Positions 18,779 through 27,648 of a stretch of 64,000 nt of DNA are shown here, piece by piece. A program made the translations under genes and the position numbers. The notes under the pieces were generated by a model that was given only the letters and a program-made list of their open reading frames with translations, did not search any database and had not been told where the DNA came from. Source of the DNA: Flavobacteriales bacterium UBA6051 (GTDB lineage: Bacteria > Bacteroidota > Bacteroidia > Flavobacteriales_D > Crocinitomicaceae); NCBI GenBank assembly GCA_002427735.1, contig DIYP01000016.1:558001-622000 (forward strand). The letters run 5' to 3'. Each line of letters starts with the position of its first letter. The stretch's first letter is position 1.

Positions 18779-20653
18779 ATGAAGTACATAGTGTTTTATC
18801 TATCCCTAACTCTCATATCAACTGTTTTTGCACAAGATTACACGACCGGCGATTACACCAAGAGAGAGGTTTATATTGAAATGCGAGACGGTGTAAGACT
18901 ATTCACAACCATCTATCAGCCCAAAGACGAGTCGAAGGATTTTCCAGTCTTAATTAAAAGAACACCATACAGTGTTGCGCCATATGGAGTCGATACACTC
19001 CCTGAAAAAATCATGCACAACCCTGACCTTGTAGCGGCGGGGTATATTTTTGTACATCAGGATATGCGAGGAAGATGGATGAGCGAAGGCCAGTTCGAAA
19101 ACACCAAACCTCCCTACTCTTTCAAAGACCCAAATAAAACGGATGAGGTCACCGATTCAAGAGACACATATGATTGGCTCGTAAATAATCTCGAACACTT
19201 TAATGGAAATATTGGGCAGTATGGAAATTCGTACCTAGGTTATACATCCTTAGTTGCTTCTGTGACCGGTCACCCCAACCTAAAAGCAGTACTCGCTATG
19301 GCCCCCGTTACCAACTTTTTTTTCGAAGACTTTAACCGCTACGGGCTTTATGGAACGAATTACATGCCAGTGATGGATGTGTTTGGTATTCAAAAAGATA
19401 CCCCCACTAAGGAGCGCTGGTATAATGTCATAGATAAATCTTTTATGCATGATGAAGAGCAGTTTATTACAGAGGATTACTACGATTATTTTCTAAAGCG
19501 CAGAGCTCTTAGTAATGTTTCGGAAGTAGTTGATAAAGACAATTTTTTCTGGAAAAACATCATCGCGCATCCGAACTATGATGCCTACAGACAAGAGCGC
19601 GACTGGATTCAATACCTGGATAGCACCAAATGTCAAACCATGATTGTGGGTGGCTGGAACGACGAGCAAAATCTATATGGTATTTTAAACTCTTTTAAGA
19701 AGCTCGCAGATGATAATGCCAAAAGTAATGTTCAACTCGTGCTCGGTCCATGGTCTCATGGCCATCCAAAACGCCGAGACAGTTTGTACTACCTTGGAGA
19801 CATTTTCTATGGTTATGACCTATCTAAAAATTACCAGCAAGAAATAGAATTCGCTTATTTTGAACACCACTTAAAAGGAAAAGGAGAGGCTCCGGCGTTT
19901 AAAGCGCACATCTACAATACCGGAGAAAATGAGTGGATTGATTATTCGTTTAATGTCTTTAACGGAAGAGCTGATGCTCAAATGGACTATTATTTATCAC
20001 CGAACGGTAGTCTGACCCATCTTCCTTTCCCTGGTCCAGACGCAACAGCTAGCTATGTTTCTGACCCGGATCACCCTGTTCCTTTTGTCGAAGGTGATGA
20101 TTTTCACATTATGGCTCCCAAGAGCTACATGACGGCTGATCAACGTTTTGTTTCTAAACGACCGGATGTACTCACATTTGTGACGGATCCGCTCGACGGA
20201 GATATAACCGTTGTTGGTCAAATTCAAGCGATTATTGACTTTGCGACTGATCATAAAGATGCCGATTTGTATGTCAAAATCATTGATGTATTCCCACAAG
20301 ACAGACTCCCCCAGAATACAGATAAAGAGGGTATTAAAATGAATGGATATCAACACCTGGTTCGATGCGGATACATTCGCGGGAGATATCGAAATTCATT
20401 CAGTGAGCCTCAGCCCTTTGTACCCAATGAAAAAACAAGTGTTCAGGTCCCTTTACTGGAAGTGTTGCACACCTTCAAACAAGGGCACCGAATTATGGTA
20501 CAGGTGCAAAGTTCCATGTTCCCTTTATTTGATCTTAATCCACAGAAGTATGTCGAAAATATTTACGAAAGTACTGACGCCGATTTCGAATCAGCGAAAC
20601 ACACTATTTACGGATCGAGTAAGATCAGTTTTCCAATTGTTTCAGGAAAGTAA
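18779..20653 (+). CDS. CocE/NonD family (S15-type) hydrolase, secreted
   Basis: A 624-residue alpha/beta hydrolase of the X-Pro dipeptidyl-peptidase / cocaine esterase / alpha-amino-acid ester hydrolase family. A signal peptide (cut near residue 18, VFA) suggests periplasmic location. The catalytic Ser151 is in GQYGNSYLG, the Asp is in GGWNDEQ near 290, and the His is in LGPWSHGHP near 330. The C-terminal jelly-roll (about 400-620) is the X-Pro dipeptidyl-peptidase C-terminal domain. The likely substrate is an amino-acid ester or peptide. It is divergent from kynU. Confidence 0.92.
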   Translation: MKYIVFYLSLTLISTVFAQDYTTGDYTKREVYIEMRDGVRLFTTIYQPKDESKDFPVLIKRTPYSVAPYGVDTLPEKIMHNPDLVAAGYIFVHQDMRGRWMSEGQFENTKPPYSFKDPNKTDEVTDSRDTYDWLVNNLEHFNGNIGQYGNSYLGYTSLVASVTGHPNLKAVLAMAPVTNFFFEDFNRYGLYGTNYMPVMDVFGIQKDTPTKERWYNVIDKSFMHDEEQFITEDYYDYFLKRRALSNVSEVVDKDNFFWKNIIAHPNYDAYRQERDWIQYLDSTKCQTMIVGGWNDEQNLYGILNSFKKLADDNAKSNVQLVLGPWSHGHPKRRDSLYYLGDIFYGYDLSKNYQQEIEFAYFEHHLKGKGEAPAFKAHIYNTGENEWIDYSFNVFNGRADAQMDYYLSPNGSLTHLPFPGPDATASYVSDPDHPVPFVEGDDFHIMAPKSYMTADQRFVSKRPDVLTFVTDPLDGDITVVGQIQAIIDFATDHKDADLYVKIIDVFPQDRLPQNTDKEGIKMNGYQHLVRCGYIRGRYRNSFSEPQPFVPNEKTSVQVPLLEVLHTFKQGHRIMVQVQSSMFPLFDLNPQKYVENIYESTDADFESAKHTIYGSSKISFPIVSGK

Positions 20654-20701
20654 TACATGCACTCAAGAAGAAGACTAGCCAGCTGATCCAAGATTAAAGT
20701 G

Positions 20702-20730
20702 TAACTTTGTACAATACCATTTATTGTACA
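20702..20730 (+). promoter_or_regulatory. hemL promoter box and overlapping palindrome
   Basis: A -7 box TAACTTTG (20702-20709) overlaps the left arm of a perfect 8-base inverted repeat, TGTACAAT (20708-20715) and ATTGTACA (20723-20730), with a 7-base spacer. The repeat straddles the expected transcription start and ends 3 bases before the hemL ATG. It could be an operator or an early hairpin. Confidence 0.5.
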
Positions 20731-20733
20731 TCC

Positions 20734-22041
20734 ATGGAAACAAAAACGGCGATAGACCGAAGTACTTCGGAGGCATTATATGAAAAAGCAAAAACCTTCT
20801 TCCCGGGAGGGGTTAATTCTCCTGTTCGTGCATTCAAATCAGTGGATGGCGCACCCATCTTCATGAAAAAAGGTGATGGATGTTTCGTTTGGGACGAAGA
20901 CGGGAATAAATTCATGGATTTTTGCTGTAGTTGGGGGCCATTAATTTTGGGTCACAATCACCCTGCTGTTTATGAAGGTGTGATGAATGCCATGCAAAAT
21001 GGATCAAGCTTCGGTGCACCAACCGTTTTAGAAAATGAACTGGCCGAGCTAATCTTATCGAGAAACCCATTCATTGATAAAATCCGATTTGTTAGTTCAG
21101 GAACTGAAGCTGTAATGTCCGCTTTGCGTTTGGCACGTGGATATACCGGACGTAAAAAGGTGCTCAAATTTGAAGGATGTTACCATGGTCACGTAGATTC
21201 AATGCTGGTAAAAGCAGGAAGTGGACTCGTAACTTTTGGTACATCGTCAAGTGCAGGAGTTCCAGAGGAATATGCGAATGAAACCTTGGTGTTGCCATTG
21301 AATGATGTTGAGGCACTTCACGAATGCTTTGCGGAGCATGGAAAAGATATTGCCTGCGCCATTATTGAACCAATTCCTGCAAACAATGGATTGTTGTTAC
21401 AGGATAAGTCTTTCTTACTCGCCTTGAGAGAAATCTGTACAGAGAACGGTTCTCTCCTTTTCTTTGATGAGGTGATTTCAGGATTCCGTGTTGGTTTTAA
21501 CGGCGCTGCGGCTCATTTTGATATTGCTCCTGACATTGTTACCTATGGAAAAATCATAGGTGGTGGACTCCCTGTTGGTGCTTATGGAGCTAAATCGAAT
21601 ATTATGTCGCATGTCTCTCCAGACGGACCTGTTTACCAAGCAGGAACACTTTCTGGAAACCCAGTAGCCATGGCTGCAGGAATAGCGCAATTAACAGAAT
21701 GCGCCAAAGATGGTTTTTATGAAGATCAGCAAGCACGTACTCGATTCCTTGTGGATCAGGTCAATCAGTACTCTTCAGAACATGGATATGACTTTGAAAT
21801 GATTACGGTTGGATCTATTTTCTGGCTTTCATTTGCCGGAAAAAAACGCATTCAACGGGCTGACCAAATTGACAGCGATATGACTCCTTTCAAGCACTTA
21901 TTTGCCGCGTTATTAGAAAAAGGAGTTTATCTTGGGCCGAGTGGCTATGAGGTGGGGTTTGTATCGCAAGCACACACAGAAGAACATTTGCAATTTGCAG
22001 CCAATGCATTTTGCCAAGCGCTTGACGAAGTTTTTAAATAA
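20734..22041 (+). CDS. hemL: Glutamate-1-semialdehyde 2,1-aminomutase
   Basis: A 435-residue PLP enzyme that converts glutamate-1-semialdehyde to 5-aminolevulinate in the C5 route to heme. The signatures are FFPGGVNSPVRAF (22-34), SSGTEAVMSALRLAR (121-135), FDEVISGFR (244-252) and the PLP Lys273 in TYGKIIGGGLPVGAYG. The frame opens upstream at a TTG (20707), but the ATG at 20734 gives the normal N-terminus. It is a single gene, convergent with a small lipoprotein. Confidence 0.96.
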   Translation: METKTAIDRSTSEALYEKAKTFFPGGVNSPVRAFKSVDGAPIFMKKGDGCFVWDEDGNKFMDFCCSWGPLILGHNHPAVYEGVMNAMQNGSSFGAPTVLENELAELILSRNPFIDKIRFVSSGTEAVMSALRLARGYTGRKKVLKFEGCYHGHVDSMLVKAGSGLVTFGTSSSAGVPEEYANETLVLPLNDVEALHECFAEHGKDIACAIIEPIPANNGLLLQDKSFLLALREICTENGSLLFFDEVISGFRVGFNGAAAHFDIAPDIVTYGKIIGGGLPVGAYGAKSNIMSHVSPDGPVYQAGTLSGNPVAMAAGIAQLTECAKDGFYEDQQARTRFLVDQVNQYSSEHGYDFEMITVGSIFWLSFAGKKRIQRADQIDSDMTPFKHLFAALLEKGVYLGPSGYEVGFVSQAHTEEHLQFAANAFCQALDEVFK

Positions 22042-22046
22042 ACCTT

Positions 22047-22295
22047 TTATTCGCAGGCCTCCTGAAGTTTTCGCATTTCGTCACCACCCATCATAGTGTA
22101 GTTTTTGCACGCTTCATTTTTCTTGGTTTTGAGTTCCTCAATGCGTTTCGCATCATCTTCTGAGGGCGCTGTATCAAAAAACTTCTGTGTTTCATTATTT
22201 AACTCCTCTCCTGCAGATAAACACTCACAAAAAGCGTCATCACCAGAAGAGCATGAACAACAGAAAACTGCTAAAACAAAGATATACTTATACAT
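22047..22295 (-). CDS. Small predicted lipoprotein, Cys-rich
   Basis: An 82-residue protein with a short hydrophobic leader ending in FCCSCSSG, where one of Cys12, Cys13 or Cys15 is probably the lipid-modified residue. The mature part has a CxC pair (FCECL), two more Cys and a helical charged body. The family is unknown. It ends only 5 bases from the hemL stop (convergent) and starts 17 bases after the next upstream minus-strand gene. Confidence 0.65.
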   Translation of the reverse strand: MYKYIFVLAVFCCSCSSGDDAFCECLSAGEELNNETQKFFDTAPSEDDAKRIEELKTKKNEACKNYTMMGGDEMRKLQEACE

Positions 22296-22312
22296 GTCGT
22301 GAAAGTAGTTAA

Positions 22313-23161
22313 TTAGTTTTTAGTGCTTGAAAGCCCATCCAAAATTCGTCGCAACTTTTCCAATTCGATAGCTGTCGTACCGTGCTGAGTTAAGCGCAAA
22401 TCGCATTCAAGCAACTCATACCTGCCTTCCACTTGTTCCCAGCCAGGAGGCATCGATTTCAATGCACTTTTGTCCTCTTGTAACAAGAGTTTCTTTCCGT
22501 CAGAATGTTCTAGAACAATATAAAGGTTGGGCCGTTTAATTCTGACGTAACGGGCGGGCACTTCAACCATCTCACCGTAACATCGGTACTTGAAAGGCTC
22601 CGTAAATTCCCAATCGCCCTTTGCTGTTTTCGCCTCAATACGCAGCTTGCCTCCCATTTTATATAATTTGAATGTAGACTTCGTGGTTGACCAAATATGC
22701 GCCGACCACAGCGAAAAGCCGACAAGGGAACCTATTAAAATCGTCATCCATGTAGAGTCAAGAAACTCAGCATACCCCATTACTGCCAGAAAAACAACCG
22801 CAGTAATTGCCATTGCAACTGTAAACCCGAATAAGTTGGATGAAGCTCCTGTCATCATGATCTTCTCAAAATATACATCGCCACTTATGCTCTGTTCAGC
22901 ATACTCAGAATCACTTAAATTATCGTTTAAATCTGCTTGAATGGGTTGCGAAAAAAGGCCAGAGTGTTCAGATGCCCTGTCCTCCTCCTTCTGTTTATTA
23001 CGTCCAGCCTTTTCTTCAGCCTCCTCAAGTAAACCCCGCTTTGCAAGAACTCCAGCCATCGCTTTGCGGGCATCAGCGGTATACCCATCAGCTACGTATT
23101 CATCAATCAATCGGCTATCCGACCATTTTTCATAAATCTTCGTAAAGTAAACTCCAGACAT
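22313..23161 (-). CDS. Hypothetical membrane protein
   Basis: A protein of 282 residues. The N-terminal helix-rich region (1-45, KIYEKWSDSRLIDEY onward) resembles short tandem helical segments seen in Bacteroidota inner-membrane proteins. A low-complexity charged linker follows, then two transmembrane helices at about 105-155. The C-terminal cytoplasmic domain (165-282) is beta-rich. I do not recognise the family. A TTG start at 23200 is possible, but the ATG at 23161 is more likely. Confidence 0.65.
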   Translation of the reverse strand: MSGVYFTKIYEKWSDSRLIDEYVADGYTADARKAMAGVLAKRGLLEEAEEKAGRNKQKEEDRASEHSGLFSQPIQADLNDNLSDSEYAEQSISGDVYFEKIMMTGASSNLFGFTVAMAITAVVFLAVMGYAEFLDSTWMTILIGSLVGFSLWSAHIWSTTKSTFKLYKMGGKLRIEAKTAKGDWEFTEPFKYRCYGEMVEVPARYVRIKRPNLYIVLEHSDGKKLLLQEDKSALKSMPPGWEQVEGRYELLECDLRLTQHGTTAIELEKLRRILDGLSSTKN

Positions 23162-23229
23162 TTTAGTGGTTTTAAGTTCTATAGAACTGTTAAGCGGCAA
23201 TAATGCACCATGCAGACCATTAACTCTAA

Positions 23230-23646
23230 TTAATCGATCTTCTGTACCTTAACATTCCGTGTTGGTTTTGCATTATTTATTTCTTCAAGTTTGAGCTCAG
23301 CCTGTTTCCCTTTATATACTTCTTCAATCACCCTTCCTTGCCCAATACTTTTAATCGTAACGAATTTGGTACCATCCAACATTTCAACTTCAAGAACCTG
23401 TTTTGGTTCTTCCGCATTTACATCATATTTGCCAAATTCCTTCAAAACTTCATATGCTGCTCGACCATAATACTGTTCATCTGTTGTGGTACCATTTAAA
23501 TCTCTCGAAATAAACACGCGTGGATCTTTCTCACTCCCTTCGAATCGAATTTCTTTTCTTGATACCCATTCTGCCGTGCTTTGCGAAAACGTATGCATTG
23601 ACAAGAATATCAGGAAGCACAAAATAATAGCTGTTCTGTAGGACAC
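23230..23646 (-). CDS. Hypothetical exported protein
   Basis: A 138-residue protein with a signal peptide (cut after TFS, near 21) and a small beta-strand domain of unknown function. It is likely periplasmic. It precedes the membrane-protein gene on the same strand with a 68-base gap, and diverges from the aminotransferase gene. The intergenic region holds a short 13-base palindrome (23676-23688). Confidence 0.6.
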   Translation of the reverse strand: MSYRTAIILCFLIFLSMHTFSQSTAEWVSRKEIRFEGSEKDPRVFISRDLNGTTTDEQYYGRAAYEVLKEFGKYDVNAEEPKQVLEVEMLDGTKFVTIKSIGQGRVIEEVYKGKQAELKLEEINNAKPTRNVKVQKID

Positions 23647-23771
23647 ACTTCTAAAATTTAAAGTTCACCACAATATACAATTATTGTAGGCATGTATTGA
23701 TCGGGTTTATATATGCCATGCGGAAACGCTCGATGCGATTGAAAAACTCTATTTTTATAGAAAACACTTCT

Positions 23772-24899
23772 ATGTCAAAGCTTCCGCATGTCGGCACAAC
23801 CATATTTACCACCATGTCAAAATTGGCGGCAGAGTACAATGCTTTAAATCTCTCTCAAGGTTTTCCTAATTTTCCTGTAGATGAGAAACTACTGACGATA
23901 CTTCAGGAACAAGCGAACAAAAATATACATCAATATATGCCAATGGCAGGTGCCCCTGTTTTGATGGAAGAGCTTTCTCAACTCATTGAACGGAGCTATC
24001 AACGTACCATTTCCCCGTCAAGTGAGTTATTAATAACTGCTGGTGCAACACAGGCCATTTTCACAACTATTCTGGCATTGGTTGAACAGGGTGATGAGGT
24101 CGTGATTCTTGACCCAAGTTATGATTGCTACGAGCCAGCAATTATTCTTGCAGGAGGCAAACCAATTCGTGTTCCTTTAAATCAACATTTTTTACCTGAT
24201 TGGAATGTCATCAGCTCGTCTATTAATGAGAAAACACGGATGATAATAACCAACAATCCACACAACCCTTCTGGGCGGGTTTGGAATGCTCAGGATATGG
24301 CGTCACTGGAAACGATTGTAAAACAACATGAGCGTCTTGTTGTGCTTTCCGATGAAGTATACGAATTCATCACCTTTGACCAGTCGCACCATTCAGCTCA
24401 CCACAGTTCCGTTTTAAAAGATCGTAGCGTCGTTGTTTCTTCATTCGGAAAAACGTTTCACGTAACCGGTTGGAAAATTGGATATGCTGTAGCCCCAGAG
24501 CATTTAATGAAGGAGATCAAGAAAGTACACCAATTCAATGTTTTCTCCGTCAATAGCGTCAGTCAATCGGTACTTGCAGAATATCTAAAGCATACCGAAG
24601 TAACTAAGCTCGGTGCATTTTACAAGGAAAAGCGTGATGTGTTTCAACGTTTGATGGCCAATTCCCGCTTTAAATTGCTCCCTTGTGAGGGCACTTATTT
24701 TCAAACTGTCGATTACTCCGCTATATCCGATCTGGATGACGTTACTTTTTGTAAAGAGTTAACAACGAAGCACGGTGTTGCGGCGATTCCCATATCTGTC
24801 TTCAATGGTGATGGGCGTGATAATAAAATCATCCGATTCTGCTTCGCAAAAGATGAGCAAACAATTACCCAAGCAACACAAAAGCTATGCACGATTTAA
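23772..24899 (+). CDS. Methionine aminotransferase (YbdL-type, class I/II PLP)
   Basis: A 375-residue fold type I aminotransferase. The family signs are LSQGFPNFP (27-35), NNPHNPSGRVW (161-171), SDEVYEFI (193-200), PLP Lys227 in SSFGKTFHVTGWKIGY, and the carboxylate-binding Arg in KIIRFCFAKDE near the end. YbdL-type enzymes transaminate methionine, glutamine or aromatic amino acids, and kynurenine aminotransferases are close relatives. The frame extends upstream, but the ATG at 23772 gives the family N-terminus. It overlaps the amidase gene by 13 bases. Confidence 0.9.
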   Translation: MSKLPHVGTTIFTTMSKLAAEYNALNLSQGFPNFPVDEKLLTILQEQANKNIHQYMPMAGAPVLMEELSQLIERSYQRTISPSSELLITAGATQAIFTTILALVEQGDEVVILDPSYDCYEPAIILAGGKPIRVPLNQHFLPDWNVISSSINEKTRMIITNNPHNPSGRVWNAQDMASLETIVKQHERLVVLSDEVYEFITFDQSHHSAHHSSVLKDRSVVVSSFGKTFHVTGWKIGYAVAPEHLMKEIKKVHQFNVFSVNSVSQSVLAEYLKHTEVTKLGAFYKEKRDVFQRLMANSRFKLLPCEGTYFQTVDYSAISDLDDVTFCKELTTKHGVAAIPISVFNGDGRDNKIIRFCFAKDEQTITQATQKLCTI

Positions 24900-25657
24900 A
24901 GGTAACGCTGGTTCAGGCGGATCAGGCTTGGGAGGATAAATCGACCAACCTTGAGAATTACGAAAAGTTATTGAAATCTGTTTCGACAGACTTAATTATT
25001 CTACCTGAAATGTTTCACACAGCTTTCACCATGAACGCTGATGCTTATGCAGAAGAAATAATTGACAGTCCGGGAATCAATTGGCTTCAACAACTTGCGG
25101 CAGAAAAAGATGCTGCGGTTTATACATCATTGATTATTAAGGAGAATGGTTCAAATTATAATCGTGGGGTTTTTGTGTACCCTGACGGAAAGTTTAGTGT
25201 TTACGATAAACGAAAAACTTTCACGCTTGCCGGAGAAGATAAGTTCTATGCATCGGGGGGTAAAGAAACCATTGTGGATTTTAAAGGTTGGAAGATTCAA
25301 CTTCAGATTTGTTACGACTTACGTTTTCCCGAGATTTCACGAAATAAAATTTTTTCCAACCATTCTGCAGCCTATGACGTTCTTGTGTATGTTGCCAACT
25401 GGCCTATGAAAAGATCAGTGCACTGGAAATCGTTGCTTCAAGCGCGTGCTATTGAAAACCAATGTTACGTTATTGGTGTTAACCGCGTGGGATTAGATGC
25501 GAACGATCATGTGTACAGCGGAGACTCTCGGGTGGTTGATGCCCTGGGTGAAGTAGACGAGTTGGCAGTGAACAAGGAAACAGTTAAAACCATTGTTTTG
25601 AATAAGAACAAATTAGTTAAAACTCGTGAAATATTGCCCTTCTTGAAGGATCGGTAG
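24887..25657 (+). CDS. Nitrilase-superfamily omega-amidase (YafV/NIT2-like)
   Basis: A 256-residue C-N hydrolase with the Glu-Lys-Cys triad at Glu41 (LPEMFHT), Lys108 (YDKRKTF) and Cys142 (QICYDLRFPE). The LPEMF variant fits the YafV/omega-amidase branch, which hydrolyses alpha-ketoglutaramate or alpha-ketosuccinamate. It is translationally coupled (13-base overlap) to the methionine aminotransferase, the partner that produces these keto-amides when glutamine is the amino donor. The pair is a glutamine transaminase-omega-amidase module, probably for methionine salvage. Confidence 0.9.
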   Translation: MHDLKVTLVQADQAWEDKSTNLENYEKLLKSVSTDLIILPEMFHTAFTMNADAYAEEIIDSPGINWLQQLAAEKDAAVYTSLIIKENGSNYNRGVFVYPDGKFSVYDKRKTFTLAGEDKFYASGGKETIVDFKGWKIQLQICYDLRFPEISRNKIFSNHSAAYDVLVYVANWPMKRSVHWKSLLQARAIENQCYVIGVNRVGLDANDHVYSGDSRVVDALGEVDELAVNKETVKTIVLNKNKLVKTREILPFLKDR

Positions 25658-25700
25658 TAACGGATAACTAAACGGATATGGAGTTATACAATGTTTCCCG

Positions 25701-25708
25701 TATATTTG
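25701..25708 (+). promoter_or_regulatory. Putative -7 promoter box (TATATTTG)
   Basis: A TAnnTTTG element 24 bases before the ATG of the T9SS gene at 25733. No TTG is found at the matching -33 position. Confidence 0.45.
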
Positions 25709-25732
25709 TAACACTTTAAATAAAAATAAATT

Positions 25733-27598
25733 ATGAAAAAAATCTACTTAAGTGCTCTTCTACTTAGCTGCAGTACGATGGTTTTGGCACAAAGGAATAC
25801 AAATTTGCATTCCTTTAACGGAACGAAAGGTAAGGCGAACTTAGCACCTTCTACGGTTAAGCCACAAAGTCAGACTCAAGTTCAGACAAAAGTTCTAAAC
25901 GTTCTTTGGACTGAAGATTTTTCTGGTGGTACTGGTTTAACAACTAGTAACGGAACATGGGTTGCTGGTGGAACTAACTCTGCTTACTGGTCAATTGAAA
26001 CTGTTCACCCACTTTCTGGAAATGGATGGACTTCTGCTTTGAACGGTGATCACCTTTCTTGGGATTCTTACAACCCTAACAGTAATGAGACTGCATTCGC
26101 GACAACTCCAGTTGACGGGGAAGTAGTTTCTCCAACAATCTCTTACACAAGTACAAACTCTATTGGTATTCAGTTCACTACTGAAGCAATGTACTGTTGT
26201 AACTTTAACGGAGCTCCTTTCGGTGTTCAAGTTTCTACTGATGACGGTGCTACTTGGTCTACTACTGTTCCTCTTAACCTTATGGTTGACAGAAACGAGC
26301 CAACTGAAGATTTAGCTCACCCACTTTCAATTTCTGCTAACTTGTCATCTGTTGTTCCAGCTGGAAGCCAGACACAATTTAAGTTGAAGTTTGTTTGGGA
26401 TGGTCTTCTTGCTGATGCAAACGGACAGTACAACACTCACTACTTCTGGATGATTGATGATCTTGAAGTATATGAGATTCCTGCGAACGATATCGCTGTG
26501 ACATCTACTTACTGGGGAACTGATGGTTTGAACTACTACCAGATTCCTTCTACGCAAGTTGCGCCAATCGATTTCTCTGCAACTGTAGATAACATTGGTG
26601 CTGCAACACAGAACAACGTTACATTGAATGTTGATGTGGATGCTGGAGCTACTTTCTCTGGTACTTCTGCTGCTGGTGTAAACATCGCTTCTGGAGCTTC
26701 TGATAGCTTAGGATTGACAACTCAGTGGACTCCTGCTGCTGCTGTAGGTACTTACAACGTTACTTGGGATGTTTCTCAGGATGAGGTTGATGACATTCCT
26801 GCAAACAACGGAATTCAAGGATTCACTACTTCTGTAACAGATTACATGTATGCACGTGATTTGGATTCTCCTGACGGAACGCAGTCTAACGACGGATTCG
26901 GATATGAAGTAGGTAACTTGTTTGATATCTGGACTGACCAAGTATGTAAAGCAGTAAACGTTCGTTTAGATGCAACTACTGAAGCTGGTTCAACTATCTA
27001 CGCTAAGATCTATACAATTGATCCAAACACTGGAGATTTCGTATTCGAGCAGCAGTCTGATTACTACACAATCACTGCACAAGATATCTCTTCTGGAGCT
27101 GATTTAGTTCTTGAGTTGCTTTCACCAGTTAACATGACTAATGCTACACTTACTTACTTGGCTGTAGCAGCTACTGACGGTGATGGTGGTGCTACTGATG
27201 ATGTTGTTATCGAAGCTTCTGGAACTTCTGCTGAGCAGACTTCTTTCTACTTTGATGCAACAGATGCAACTTGGTACTATACAACAGCAACACCAATGGT
27301 ACGTTTGAACTTTGATCCAACAATTGGATTGGAAGAAAACGAAAATGTGTTGAACGTAAGTCTTTACCCTAACCCAGCAACTGACAACGTATCTATCGAT
27401 TACACATTGGCTAACGCTTCTGATGTAAACGTTGTATTGACTGACCTTGCAGGTAAGACAATTTCAACTGTAAACACAACTGCTAACGCTGGAGCTAACA
27501 CTGTATCTTTCGATACTAACGCTCTTACTGCAGGGGTTTACAACGTAATCATATCTACTGAGAATGGTAACGTAACTAAGAAATTCGTTAAGAAGTAA
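25733..27598 (+). CDS. T9SS-sorted secreted protein, probably highly expressed
   Basis: A 621-residue protein with a signal peptide (cut after VLA, near 19) and a jelly-roll domain (60-250) of the choice-of-anchor J kind (WTEDFSGG, YFWMIDDLEVYE). A CARDB-like beta-sandwich (about 252-370) and another strand-rich region follow. The T9SS sorting domain starts at LYPNPATDNVSI (about 545) and ends KKFVKK. Codons differ from the neighbours: almost all Asn is AAC, and Ser, Ala and Thr favour TCT, GCT, ACT/ACA. This is what I expect of an abundant protein. A strong terminator follows at 27621. Confidence 0.87.
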   Translation: MKKIYLSALLLSCSTMVLAQRNTNLHSFNGTKGKANLAPSTVKPQSQTQVQTKVLNVLWTEDFSGGTGLTTSNGTWVAGGTNSAYWSIETVHPLSGNGWTSALNGDHLSWDSYNPNSNETAFATTPVDGEVVSPTISYTSTNSIGIQFTTEAMYCCNFNGAPFGVQVSTDDGATWSTTVPLNLMVDRNEPTEDLAHPLSISANLSSVVPAGSQTQFKLKFVWDGLLADANGQYNTHYFWMIDDLEVYEIPANDIAVTSTYWGTDGLNYYQIPSTQVAPIDFSATVDNIGAATQNNVTLNVDVDAGATFSGTSAAGVNIASGASDSLGLTTQWTPAAAVGTYNVTWDVSQDEVDDIPANNGIQGFTTSVTDYMYARDLDSPDGTQSNDGFGYEVGNLFDIWTDQVCKAVNVRLDATTEAGSTIYAKIYTIDPNTGDFVFEQQSDYYTITAQDISSGADLVLELLSPVNMTNATLTYLAVAATDGDGGATDDVVIEASGTSAEQTSFYFDATDATWYYTTATPMVRLNFDPTIGLEENENVLNVSLYPNPATDNVSIDYTLANASDVNVVLTDLAGKTISTVNTTANAGANTVSFDTNALTAGVYNVIISTENGNVTKKFVKK

Positions 27599-27620
27599 TT
27601 CTTAGAATAATATCTTTAAA

Positions 27621-27648
27621 GGGTCGGTTATTTAACCGGCCCTTTTTT
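27621..27648 (+). terminator. Intrinsic terminator ending at the next start codon
   Basis: Stem arms 27621-27630 and 27633-27642 pair fully (one G-U) with a 2-base loop, followed by six T. The next gene's ATG is at 27649, so its upstream region is this terminator. Confidence 0.9.

Noticed and set aside
19997..20356. 119-aa minus-strand ORF inside the CocE-type hydrolase gene
   Set aside because: Overlaps the C-terminal domain of an intact gene; no signal peptide or motif.
23676..23688. 13-base palindrome TACAAT-T-ATTGTA between divergent genes
   Set aside because: Short and AT-rich, so it is expected by chance; its likeness to the hemL palindrome core may be coincidence.
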